From positions 1 through 8,870 of the forward strand of contig JAGWBL010000033.1 in NCBI GenBank assembly GCA_021295935.1: a stretch of DNA of 8,870 nt, given 5' to 3'. The position numbers and the translations under genes are program-made. Positions 1 through 6,318 of this stretch are shown here, one piece after another. Each line of letters begins with the position of its first letter. Within the stretch, counting starts at the first letter, position 1. A model generated the notes under the pieces. That model searched no databases and was not told the DNA's origin. It saw only the letters and a program-made list of their open reading frames with translations. This DNA is from Pseudomonadales bacterium. Its GTDB lineage: Bacteria; Pseudomonadota; Gammaproteobacteria; Pseudomonadales; Azotimanducaceae.

Positions 1-286
1 CTCGAATTCTGCCTGACTTCATCTCTTCGAACTCTCTCTGCTGTAGGCCGCTCTCGCGAAACTCGGTTTTCTGATCAGTGGCCAGCATCGTCACCGCTGT
101 GTCCATCAACGTGAGGTAGTTGGGATTGCTCTGGTCAACCTGGTCCCGTTCGACATCTTCCATCGCCAACTGCTGAGCTGGAGATTTGGCAGCTACACCT
201 GGTGGCGAAAGTTCCCTCGGCTCAGTCTCCAAGGGGAGCACGCCGTCGAGCATCGACTCGAAGTCAGAGGGGTTTTCCGCGTTCAT
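1..286 (-). CDS. Unrecognised protein, N-terminal part (runs off window edge)
   Basis: A reading frame starts with ATG at 286-284 and stays open for 95 codons to the left edge, so only the N-terminus is visible. I do not recognise it. The visible part is acidic and polar, rich in Glu, Asp, Gln, Ser and Pro, with no signal peptide or membrane segment. Residues 1-40 look unstructured (several Pro, Glu and Ser) and about 45-95 look helical. Its ATG overlaps the TGA of the PhyH-family gene in an ATGA four-base overlap, which is typical of translational coupling, so the two are very likely co-transcribed. That overlap is the main reason for believing the frame. No good Shine-Dalgarno sequence precedes the ATG, which fits re-initiation after the upstream gene. 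Confidence 0.6.
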   Translation of the reverse strand, partial: MNAENPSDFESMLDGVLPLETEPRELSPPGVAAKSPAQQLAMEDVERDQVDQSNPNYLTLMDTAVTMLATDQKTEFRESGLQQREFEEMKSGRIR

Positions 287-1101
287 GGCAGTTCGATTGA
301 ATCTACCGAGGCGGAACGCGAGCCGGGAATCGGCAGATTTGACATGGGGTGGTAGGAGAACACCAGCGACAACTTGGGCTCGTGCGTGCCATTGGACCGC
401 GCGGAGTGAACCAGCCGACAGTGGAAGAACAAGACATCGCCCGGGCCCAAGTCCACGTCCTTCGGTCTCCGAAACTCGGACTCAGCATCGATGAAGTCCT
501 TTCGCAGGAACAGCATCTCGTCGAAACACTCGGGGGGGAGTGCGGGCACTACCGTCAACCCGCCATTTCGGCGATTCTCGTGTCCGAGCGCCAGCCAAGC
601 TGTAACCAGTTCGGTGCGTTCGAAGGACCAGTATCTGATGTCCTGATGCCATCGTGTCCGACTTGAAAACTTCGGAAGCTTCGTCATCAGACAGTTGTGG
701 TGCGCGGTAGCGACCGCCACCTTGTTGGCACCAAGGAGGGCTCGAATCCAGCCTGCCATGACGGTGGAAGTGGCCCAGGCCCGAATCTCCGGAACGGCTT
801 GAATCACCTGCAACAGCCGCCGCGGGGTGCTTCCTCCGCGGTCCTGCCGGTTGCGGGGAGAGCCGGGATAGCCGAGATCTGCCTCGAACTCAACCGGCCG
901 GGGCCGAGTCTCCAGAAGCCTCGCCGCTACTCCCTGCAGTCGATCGAGCAAGTCGTCGTGGACCAAGGACCTGGCCACAACGTATCCGTCGCGATCGAAC
1001 GCAGCCAGGTCAAACTCCGAAGGGCTCTGCGATGCCGGGTTCTCACACACTGGCCCCACCACTGGAAGCGAGATCACGTCTCCGGCGCGGTGTCGGTGCA
1101 A
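283..1101 (-). CDS. Phytanoyl-CoA dioxygenase (PhyH)-family Fe(II)/2-oxoglutarate oxygenase
   Basis: This is a 272-residue cytosolic protein of the PhyH family, which hydroxylates small molecules or acyl-CoA thioesters using Fe(II), O2 and 2-oxoglutarate. The visible signature is WHQD (His152, Asp154) followed by a Trp-Leu-Ala-Leu strand, an NGGL turn near 179-182, then GPGDVLFFH (219-227) and the distal metal ligand His232. Asp is present in HxD, so a hydroxylase is expected rather than a halogenase. The residue 11 after His232, where PHYH and EctD have the 2-oxoglutarate-binding Arg, is Lys243. The substrate cannot be told. The start is uncertain: ATG at 1101 gives a 59-base overlap with the upstream frame, while GTG at 1050 (codon 18) would reduce this to 8 bases and still leave the whole fold. 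The stop overlaps the start of the next gene (ATGA). Confidence 0.88.
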   Translation of the reverse strand: MHRHRAGDVISLPVVGPVCENPASQSPSEFDLAAFDRDGYVVARSLVHDDLLDRLQGVAARLLETRPRPVEFEADLGYPGSPRNRQDRGGSTPRRLLQVIQAVPEIRAWATSTVMAGWIRALLGANKVAVATAHHNCLMTKLPKFSSRTRWHQDIRYWSFERTELVTAWLALGHENRRNGGLTVVPALPPECFDEMLFLRKDFIDAESEFRRPKDVDLGPGDVLFFHCRLVHSARSNGTHEPKLSLVFSYHPMSNLPIPGSRSASVDSIELP

Positions 1102-1315
1102 CCTGCGCTTGCAACACGGTCGTTCCGTTCACCGTCACCACCAAGCGGGACGAGCTCAAGTTGTATCGTGCCTCGACCAGCCGGTGTTCCTCCCAGTGAA
1201 GTTCAACGTTGGTCCACACATGGATGACCGTTCCGACTCCGATCCCCCTTCGCTTGCGAAGGCATCCATCGAGCCAGATTTCCAAGGAGTGTCCCGGTTG
1301 CACCAAGAGACCCAC
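1043..1315 (-). CDS. Unrecognised small protein, probably beta-rich; 5' end uncertain
   Basis: From GTG at 1315 this gives 90 residues. I do not recognise a family. The sequence alternates like a beta-sandwich: LEIWLDG (11-17), a VWTNVELHW strand (about 33-41), then a Leu-Val-Val-Thr-Val-Asn-Gly hairpin near 58-64. This last pattern resembles the edge of a concanavalin-A/laminin-G-like sheet, but that is only a visual impression. The C-terminus is Arg-rich (PRRRRD). The same frame is open upstream to a TGA at 1519-1517, and the residues just before the GTG (ATIENQ, SFDIDVG) also look protein-like, yet no ATG, GTG or TTG occurs there. The gene may therefore be 5'-truncated, frameshifted or wrongly started. 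It overlaps the start of the PhyH gene and would lead that operon. Confidence 0.5.
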   Translation of the reverse strand: MGLLVQPGHSLEIWLDGCLRKRRGIGVGTVIHVWTNVELHWEEHRLVEARYNLSSSRLVVTVNGTTVLQAQVAPTPRRRRDLASSGGASV

Positions 1316-1515
1316 GCGTCGGTGGCCTACGTCAATGTCGAAACTCGACGAAGCGCCTTCAGGAAGCTGATTTTCGATCGTCGCCGATACCGTGCAGAGT
1401 CGGACGACCCTTAGGTTACCAAGCGTGCTCGTGGGAACGGGTCCATCGGTCCGGGGCGCGCTTGGCCAGAGCGCTCGCCCTGAAGGGTCCGCTCTCTCAA
1501 GACCTCGGAACCTGC

Positions 1516-1531
1516 TTCACCTCCGCTTCAC
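1516..1531 (+). promoter_or_regulatory. CreB box (cre tag) upstream of creD
   Basis: The sequence is TTCAC, six bases (CTCCGC), TTCAC: a perfect match to the direct repeat TTCAC-N6-TTCAC bound by the response regulator CreB in E. coli, where creD is the strongest known target. It lies 73 bases before the GTG at 1604 and points toward creD. At equal base composition, ten fixed bases would be expected about 0.02 times by chance in this whole window on both strands, and here the match sits directly in front of the one gene expected to carry it. That CreB really binds here is inference. Confidence 0.8.
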
Positions 1532-1552
1532 GATTAATCAAGTCTGTGCTCA

Positions 1553-1569
1553 GGAGAAATTGATTCTCC
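1553..1569. repeat. Inverted repeat in the creD promoter
   Basis: GGAGAA, five bases (ATTGA), TTCTCC form a perfect 6-base inverted repeat. It lies just upstream of the proposed -10 hexamer, over what would be the promoter spacer. It could be an operator, but arms this short are also common by chance. Confidence 0.35.
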
Positions 1570-1573
1570 CGCA

Positions 1574-1579
1574 CATAAT
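1574..1579 (+). promoter_or_regulatory. Candidate -10 element of creD
   Basis: CATAAT matches the sigma-70 -10 consensus at five of six bases. The hexamer 17 bases upstream (CAGGAG, 1551-1556) is a poor -35, as expected for an activator-dependent promoter. Transcription would start near 1586. This places the CreB-box centre at about -62 and leaves a leader of only 18-30 bases. Confidence 0.45.
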
Positions 1580-1603
1580 GCGAGTGTTGCACCGCCGTCC
1601 AAT

Positions 1604-2983
1604 GTGGTTGCTCCCGTGACCGATCAAACCCCCAGTCCCGGAAGAGACTTGGTTGCTCAAGGCATGCGCCTCGCCTCCGGTTCTGCAACCTTGCGAGTGC
1701 TTGCGGTTGCTGCGACATCAGGGGCCCTGATGATCCCCCTTGGACTCGAGTGGATCGTTCTGGTCGATCGCCAGCAAACCCGCGGAGAAGCCGAAGAGAA
1801 CATCGCATGGTCCTGGGCGAGCTCGCAGGAGGTCGCCGGTCCGGTGATTCTCCTGCCAGTGGCAACCTCGGGCGACGATCCCGACCAACCGCTCACGCAG
1901 GTGCTGCGAATCACGCCCAAGACCTGGAGGGCCACTGTCGATTCGACTCACGAAATTCGCTCTCGTGGCATACACAGCGTCCCTCTGCTCACTTCGAGCA
2001 TTCGGCTCGAGGGACGTTTCGAGGATCTTGGAACGTCAGTGGTTCGAAATCGATTCGACAGCCTCAACTGGCAAAGGGCCGTGATCAGCCTCCAAGTGTC
2101 CGATACGCGAGGCATCCAGGCATTTGAAGCATCCCTGGGCGGATCCGGGATGCCTCTGGAGTTTGTGGCAGGCATTGGTCTCGATGGTGCGGCGCCGGGC
2201 ATCCACGCTCCCATCGCCTTGCAGCGGAACGATGCCGAGCTCTCGTTCGTGATCAACCTTCAGATCCGGTCATCCGATCGACTGCGAGTGGTGCCAATGG
2301 GCGAGGACTCGGAGATAACCATGAAGGGCACATGGCCGCACCCGAAATTCGACGGACGCCACTTGCCGGACGCACGAACGGTTGCTTCCGATGGATTCGA
2401 AGCGCATTGGAAGGTGCACTCTCTCGCCCGGGGATTTCCCTCTCAATTGCAGATCCGGGACTTCACCAAGGCTGATTCCGTGTTGTGGACGATCTCCCCA
2501 GACTCGGAAGGGGGCTCCTCAGCTGGATTTTCGCTTCACGACCCGCTGGATCCCTACCGTTGGGTGGAGCGCTCCTTCAAGTACGGCATTCTTGTGGTCG
2601 TCCTGACGCTCACCACGGTGCTTTGCCTGGAACTGATTCTCTCCGTGCGTCTGCACCTTGTCCAGTACGCGGTTGTAGGAGTGAGCCAGGTTTTCTTCTT
2701 CCTGCTTCTGCTGGCGCTCTCCGAACACATAGGGTTCGGTTTGGGCTTTCTCGCCGGTTCGGTCGTGCTGACCGGCATGACCAGCGCGTTCGTGCTTGCC
2801 GCCACCAAGAACGGCTTGGCGACCGGAGTGCTTGCCGGAGCGATTGCCGTGCTGTACGCGGCGTTGTTCCTGGTTCTGCGCCAAGAGACTTACGCGTTGC
2901 TTACCGGTTCATTGCTTCTGCTTGCCATGCTGGCCGCCGTGATGTGGGCGACCCGCAACCTGGAACGCAATCCAGTCGACTGA
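1604..2983 (+). CDS. creD: Inner-membrane protein CreD
   Basis: CreD is an inner-membrane protein of unknown biochemical role, induced by the CreBC two-component system and linked to colicin E2 tolerance and envelope or beta-lactam responses. This copy has 459 residues against about 450 in E. coli. The layout fits the family: one N-terminal helix (about 31-53), a large periplasmic domain (about 60-320), then five C-terminal helices (about 327-347, 355-373, 377-399, 403-425, 430-449). Family-typical stretches are VAGPVILLPV (77-86), WPHPKF (244-249), GFEAHW (264-269), LALSEHIGF (370-378) and the final MWATRN. The start is GTG at 1604 or GTG at 1616; neither has a clear Shine-Dalgarno sequence, and the second would shorten the protein by four residues. 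creB and creC are not adjacent, unlike in E. coli. Confidence 0.95.
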   Translation: MVAPVTDQTPSPGRDLVAQGMRLASGSATLRVLAVAATSGALMIPLGLEWIVLVDRQQTRGEAEENIAWSWASSQEVAGPVILLPVATSGDDPDQPLTQVLRITPKTWRATVDSTHEIRSRGIHSVPLLTSSIRLEGRFEDLGTSVVRNRFDSLNWQRAVISLQVSDTRGIQAFEASLGGSGMPLEFVAGIGLDGAAPGIHAPIALQRNDAELSFVINLQIRSSDRLRVVPMGEDSEITMKGTWPHPKFDGRHLPDARTVASDGFEAHWKVHSLARGFPSQLQIRDFTKADSVLWTISPDSEGGSSAGFSLHDPLDPYRWVERSFKYGILVVVLTLTTVLCLELILSVRLHLVQYAVVGVSQVFFFLLLLALSEHIGFGLGFLAGSVVLTGMTSAFVLAATKNGLATGVLAGAIAVLYAALFLVLRQETYALLTGSLLLLAMLAAVMWATRNLERNPVD

Positions 2984-3171
2984 GCAGGCGTCCGCTCGCT
3001 GACCAGCCAATTCCGCCCGTCAAGATGTCGTGATGGGGTGGACGCGGGAGAGCGGTTCGCTCTTGGCCGAGACTCCTTGAGCGCAGGTTGGTGGAGGCTC
3101 CACCGCAGCAGAACGGCCGACTGGACGCGAGCGGTGCCGTCGCGACTAGACTGCTCGCTTGTTTTCCGCCG
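2984..3171. other. Convergent intergenic region with short hairpins
   Basis: This stretch lies between the ends of creD and the yccA-like gene. It holds three small inverted repeats: AGAGCG-GTT-CGCTCT (3049-3063), GGTGGA-GGC-TCCACC (3090-3104) and CGCGA-N9-TCGCG (3126-3144). Only the last has a T-rich run after it on the plus strand (TTGTTTT near 3159-3165), and that run is some 14 bases away. They may help end transcription from both sides, but none is a clean intrinsic terminator. Confidence 0.35.
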
Positions 3172-3828
3172 CTACTCGTCGCCCGAGAATATTCCGAGAA
3201 TGCTCAGGAGGTTCATGAAGAGAATCCAAATCGAGACGAACAACGTGTTGGCCGCGATGATGTAATTGGTCTCCCCTCCGAGAACGATGCGGCTCGTCTG
3301 CCACGCAATCAATGCCGCCGCCACAAACACCATGAACCCGGAAAGCAGCAGCGAGAGCGGCGAGAGGTCAACAAAGAACGACAAGACGAAGGTGCCGAGA
3401 ATCACGAAGACGGAGATTGTCAGGAACTGACCCAGCCAAGAAAAGTCCGCACGCTTCACGATCGTGTACATCGACAGACCTACAAACGACGCGGCTGTCA
3501 GACCCAGCGCCTGAACAACCAGCATGGGGTTGATCGCAAGGTACATCTGCAGGATCGGACCGGTGGCGACTCCAAGGAACCCAACGTACACGAATGTCCA
3601 GAGGATTCCCCAAGACGTGTGGGCCGTACGGTTGACTATCCAGGAAATTCCAAAAATGCCTACGAGAAAGACTATGGGGTGGATCGACACTCCAAGTGGC
3701 ATGGACACAAACGCGCACACCGCGCTGAACGCTACGCAGAACGCAAGCAGGAAATAGGTGTTCTTCAGAACTCGATTGACTTCGATCGCGGACGTGCCCG
3801 CTCTCAATGCGGTCGCATACTGCGGCAT
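3172..3828 (-). CDS. yccA: Bax inhibitor-1 family protein, YccA-like
   Basis: This is a 218-residue inner-membrane protein; E. coli YccA has 219. Seven hydrophobic helices can be placed at about 23-44, 50-66, 73-95, 101-122, 132-153, 157-176 and 187-212. The C-terminus reads GGETNYI (184-190), FVSI, NLLSILG, then Gly-Asp-Glu, very close to the tail of YccA as I remember it. E. coli YccA binds FtsH and HflKC and inhibits FtsH-mediated membrane proteolysis; the BI-1 fold also includes pH-sensitive calcium-leak channels. I expect the FtsH-modulator role from similarity only. The ATG at 3828 is preceded by GGGGA at about 10 bases. The gene stands alone, convergent with creD and divergent from tRNA-Met. 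Confidence 0.92.
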   Translation of the reverse strand: MPQYATALRAGTSAIEVNRVLKNTYFLLAFCVAFSAVCAFVSMPLGVSIHPIVFLVGIFGISWIVNRTAHTSWGILWTFVYVGFLGVATGPILQMYLAINPMLVVQALGLTAASFVGLSMYTIVKRADFSWLGQFLTISVFVILGTFVLSFFVDLSPLSLLLSGFMVFVAAALIAWQTSRIVLGGETNYIIAANTLFVSIWILFMNLLSILGIFSGDE

Positions 3829-4076
3829 AGGATCAGTTTCCCCGATACTCTCGTTTCAACATGGATGCAAGGATACTCGCATCGGCGCTGCGCGCCCTTT
3901 GTGTCAAGACCGTTTCGTCGAGGATCGGCTGTCGAGCTCTCGCTTCCGCCGCTTGGCGGACTCCGACGTTCGACCAAGCAGACGGCGCGTTGCGCGAACG
4001 CGATTGACGCAGAGTCTCATAGGAAGGAAAATGCTCCGTTCCCGCGGAGAATCCGAAGAGCGTCCGCCCATGCCGT
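3829..4076. other. Divergent intergenic region between yccA and tRNA-Met
   Basis: On the minus strand a perfect TTGACA lies at 3907-3902, but no good -10 follows at 16-18 bases. An inverted repeat GGCGC-TGC-GCGCC sits downstream of it (3884-3896), where an operator for yccA could lie. A hairpin TCCGCC-GCTT-GGCGGA is at 3945-3960. The tRNA promoter candidate is listed separately. I see no gene here. Confidence 0.4.
4004..4032 (+). promoter_or_regulatory. Candidate promoter of tRNA-Met
   Basis: TTGACG (4004-4009) matches the -35 consensus at five of six bases. After 17 bases comes GAAAAT (4027-4032), four of six for a -10. A start near 4039 would leave about 38 bases of tRNA 5' leader, a normal distance for RNase P processing. 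Confidence 0.35.
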
Positions 4077-4153
4077 GGCTACGTAGCTCAGATGGTTAGA
4101 GCACAGCATTCATAATGCTGGTGTCGCTGGTTCAAGTCCAGCCGTAGCCACCA
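4077..4153 (+). tRNA. tRNA-Met(CAT), elongator type
   Basis: This is a complete 77-base tRNA with CCA encoded. The acceptor strands GGCTACG (4077-4083) and CGTAGCC (4143-4149) pair fully, followed by discriminator A and CCA (4151-4153). The anticodon stem CAGCA/TGCTG encloses the loop TTCATAA, giving anticodon CAT at 4111-4113. The T arm contains GGTTCAAGTCC. The acceptor arm and D arm (TAGCTCAG...GGTTAGAGCA) match E. coli elongator tRNA-Met closely. The first base pair is G-C, so it is not an initiator, which has a 1-72 mismatch. A tRNA-Ile with lysidine-modified CAT is the alternative, but the acceptor favours Met. Confidence 0.96.
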
Positions 4154-4316
4154 GATTCTTGGGTCGGTCGGTGCTCCTTGCGCGCCCAGCTGCTCAAGGA
4201 CGGAACTCCATCCTCTGGTCGCTGCCGGACTTGCCGATTGGCAGCGTCATCCTGACACCGGAACGAGCGAACCGGGCCAGTTCGAAGTTCGATTTGTCCA
4301 AGAAGGAGAACACGGA

Positions 4317-4904
4317 ATGATTGCGAAAGCGTCCAATCTGTACAAGCGGGGATTGGCGGCCATTCGTCCATGGGACGGAATCGCGCCTCTGCTGATCAGG
4401 CTGTTCCTGGCGACTTTTCTGATAGAAGCCGGGTGGAGAAAGTTCGCCCACTTCGAGGGCACGGTCGGCTTCTTCGACACGCTCGGGATACCCCTTCCAG
4501 CGATGGCCGCAGCCTTGGCGGGCCTGGCGGAATTCGGGGGAGGGATCTTGATTCTCGTGGGTCTCGCCACCCGGTTGGCTGCAGTGCCGCTCCTGTTCAC
4601 GATGCTGGTGGCCGGTTACACCGCACACTGGGACCATGGATGGCAGACGGTGTCCGATGCATCGCTCTGGACCGCAAACGAGAGAGTCCTGGAGGCCGAC
4701 GAGAAGAAGAAAATCATCCGGACGATGGTCCGAGAACACCCGGACAGCAAGTGGCTCACGAGCACCGGGCGTGTCACGATTCTCAACAACGGCATCCAGT
4801 TCGCGGCAACGCTGTTCGCAATGCTGCTTTCGCTGCTCTTCACCGGCGGCGGCCGGTACACGAGCGCCGACTACTGGATCTGTCGCCAGCTGAAATTGCA
4901 TTGA
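4317..4904 (+). CDS. DoxX-family membrane protein
   Basis: The 195-residue product has the four-helix DoxX/DUF-type layout: helices at about 22-42, 62-82, 86-103 and 156-177. Typical features are an EAGWRKF segment after helix 1 (37-43) and AEFGGGILILVGL (71-83) followed by a TR turn. Between helices 3 and 4 lies a polar loop of about 50 residues (104-155) with a WDHGW motif and a charged stretch EADEKKK, longer than in minimal DoxX proteins. The tail ends GGGRYTSADYW. Family members are linked to respiratory or redox membrane complexes, but for many no reaction is known, and I cannot assign one. The ATG at 4317 has a good AAGGAG at 4303-4308, eight bases away. No close partner gene is seen, and read-through from tRNA-Met is possible. 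Confidence 0.88.
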   Translation: MIAKASNLYKRGLAAIRPWDGIAPLLIRLFLATFLIEAGWRKFAHFEGTVGFFDTLGIPLPAMAAALAGLAEFGGGILILVGLATRLAAVPLLFTMLVAGYTAHWDHGWQTVSDASLWTANERVLEADEKKKIIRTMVREHPDSKWLTSTGRVTILNNGIQFAATLFAMLLSLLFTGGGRYTSADYWICRQLKLH

Positions 4905-5226
4905 CGCGAATCGGTCTGGCCAGATCGTTGGGTGGCGCTTGCATGTCGAACCGGGTGCCACGAGGTCGATCACGTCATTCCCTCACCCCTCGAAGGAACG
5001 GACCGCATCTCTATTCTCCAGATGCCTGGCGAGAACCGAATCGAGCAAGGGAAACGAGGCAGAAGCTGTCTCCTGACCCGACCGGCGGAGCCCAACCGAG
5101 TTACCCACCCGCGGCAGAGACGCTGAAGAACTCTCGCCGGCGTTGCACCACCGTAGCAAGGATCAGTTGTGCATGCTGTGCTGACCGATGACCAAAATGG
5201 CACAACGCGGACGCCCACGAACCGGT
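4905..5226. other. Convergent intergenic region, no gene recognised
   Basis: These 322 bases lie between the ends of the DoxX gene and ychF. Short open frames on both strands have no ribosome binding site and no recognisable protein. There is a 10-base palindrome TCTGGCCAGA (4915-4924), and an inverted repeat near ychF is listed separately. No clean U-tract terminator was found for either gene. Confidence 0.5.
5166..5206. repeat. Inverted repeat downstream of ychF
   Basis: GTTGTGC (5166-5172) and GCACAAC (5200-5206) are perfect 7-base inverted arms with a 27-base loop, about 20 bases after the ychF stop. A 10-base palindrome GAACCGGTTC (5219-5228) overlaps the stop itself. They might form the 3' end of the pth-ychF transcript, but neither has a U-tract. 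Confidence 0.25.
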
Positions 5227-6318
5227 TCAGACGTTGAATCGGAAATAGATGACATCGCCGTCTGCGACGACGTAGTCCTTGCCCTCCAGTCGCCATTTGC
5301 CGGCAGCCTTAGCTTTCGTTTCGCCTCCTGATTCGGCGAAATCCGCAAACGACACCACCTCCGCGCGTATGAAGCCGGTCTCGAAGTCGGTGTGGATGGC
5401 GCCCGCCGCCTTGGAAGCGTCGGTTCCTCGCGCAATCGTCCAGGCTCGAGCCTCTCTCAGGCCTACGGTGAAAAAGGAGTGCAAGCCAAGGAGTCGATAG
5501 CCCGTACGAACAAGTCTGTTCAGACCCGGTTCGTCGTACCCCAATTCCTTCAGGAACTCGGCACGATCCCCGGCCTCCAGTTCCGCGATCTCAGCTTCCA
5601 CCTTTCCGCAAATGGACACGACTTCGGCAGAGCGGGAGTCTGCGAGCGATCGAAGCCGGTGCAGTGATCTGGAGCTCTTTCGGCAGTCTTCGTCCAGGTT
5701 GGCGAGGAACAAGACCGGCTTGTCCGTGAGGAACTGACAGTCGCGGAGCGATTGCCGATCTTCATCCGGCAATGCCTGATCTGCCACGCCGTGGTTGCGT
5801 TCCAATCCGTCTCGGACCCTTTCAAGCGCTCGAAGGCGCTTCGCCGCTTCCTTGTCGCCGGAGGAGGCTGTTCGCCGCACTCGGTCGATGCTCCGACTGG
5901 CCGTTTCAAGATCTGCCAGTTTCAGTTCGATCTCGATGATTTCGACATCCCGCACGGGGTCGACCTCTGATTCCACATGAGCTACATCTGGATCGTGGAA
6001 GCATCTGACGACATGCGCAATCGCATCGACTTCCTGGATGTGCGCGAGAAACTGATTGCCGAGACCGTCGCCTCTCGCGGCTCCGCGAATCAGGCCCGCA
6101 ATGTCGACAAATGTCATGGACGCCGGAACGACAGGGCGAGGCGCAACCAGACCAGCCAGCGTCGCCAGCCGGGGGTCCGGCACCGGCACCGTGCCGGTAT
6201 TGCGATCGACGGTGCAGAAAGGGTAGTTCTCCGCCATCACGCGAGAATTCGTGAGGGAATTGAAGAGCGTGGACTTCCCAACGTTTGGGAGCCCGACGAT
6301 GCCGCAGGAGAATCCCAC
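5227..6318 (-). CDS. ychF: Ribosome-associated ATPase YchF (OLA1 family)
   Basis: YchF is an Obg-like P-loop NTPase that prefers ATP over GTP, binds ribosomes and takes part in stress and translation control. The product is 363 residues, the same as E. coli. Walker A/G1 is GLPNVGKST (9-17), G3 is DIAG (72-75) with GLGNQFL following, and the altered G4 is Asn207-Leu-Asp-Glu210, the NxxE form linked to ATP preference. A helical coiled-coil arm spans about 130-195, and the C-terminal TGS domain covers about 280-363, ending DGDVIYFRFNV. The start is GTG at 6318, chosen because it gives the universally conserved N-terminus. It follows the TAG of pth with no base between, so translation is probably coupled. 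It is the last gene of the minus-strand block. Confidence 0.98.
   Translation of the reverse strand: MGFSCGIVGLPNVGKSTLFNSLTNSRVMAENYPFCTVDRNTGTVPVPDPRLATLAGLVAPRPVVPASMTFVDIAGLIRGAARGDGLGNQFLAHIQEVDAIAHVVRCFHDPDVAHVESEVDPVRDVEIIEIELKLADLETASRSIDRVRRTASSGDKEAAKRLRALERVRDGLERNHGVADQALPDEDRQSLRDCQFLTDKPVLFLANLDEDCRKSSRSLHRLRSLADSRSAEVVSICGKVEAEIAELEAGDRAEFLKELGYDEPGLNRLVRTGYRLLGLHSFFTVGLREARAWTIARGTDASKAAGAIHTDFETGFIRAEVVSFADFAESGGETKAKAAGKWRLEGKDYVVADGDVIYFRFNV

Larger units (their letters stand above)
1316..1603. other. Divergent intergenic region between the phyH operon and creD
   Basis: These 288 bases separate the leftward phyH group from rightward creD. The left part, to about 1516, is an open frame continuous with the small protein above, so it may be partly coding or decayed coding sequence. 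The right part holds the CreB-box-like repeat (1516-1531), an 8-base palindrome GATTAATC (1532-1539), an inverted repeat (1553-1569) and a -10-like hexamer (1574-1579). I found no convincing promoter for the leftward operon. Confidence 0.6.

Noticed and set aside
1578..1619. Leader peptide of 13 residues before creD, with its TGA overlapping the GTG at 1616
   Set aside because: The AGGAG is 21 bases away from the ATG, and the ATG lies inside the proposed -10 element, upstream of the likely transcript start.
3088..4086. Long plus-strand frame of 332 codons
   Set aside because: It runs antisense through yccA, and its product is rich in Arg, His, Glu and Gln with no hydrophobic core, the usual look of a shadow frame opposite a membrane-protein gene.
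4171..4320. Open frame of 49 codons from GTG 4171 to a TGA overlapping the DoxX ATG (ATGA)
   Set aside because: There is no ribosome binding site and the frame is already open inside the tRNA. DoxX has its own strong AAGGAG, and the length is not significant in GC-rich DNA. Conservation in relatives could revive it.
4194..4973. Minus-strand frame of 259 codons
   Set aside because: It is antisense to the DoxX gene, which has a good ribosome binding site and clear family features. The product has no recognisable motif.
4370..5191. Plus-strand frame of 273 codons extending beyond DoxX
   Set aside because: It is a shifted frame of DoxX with an Arg/Gly/Pro-rich composition. The part after 4904 has no protein-like pattern.
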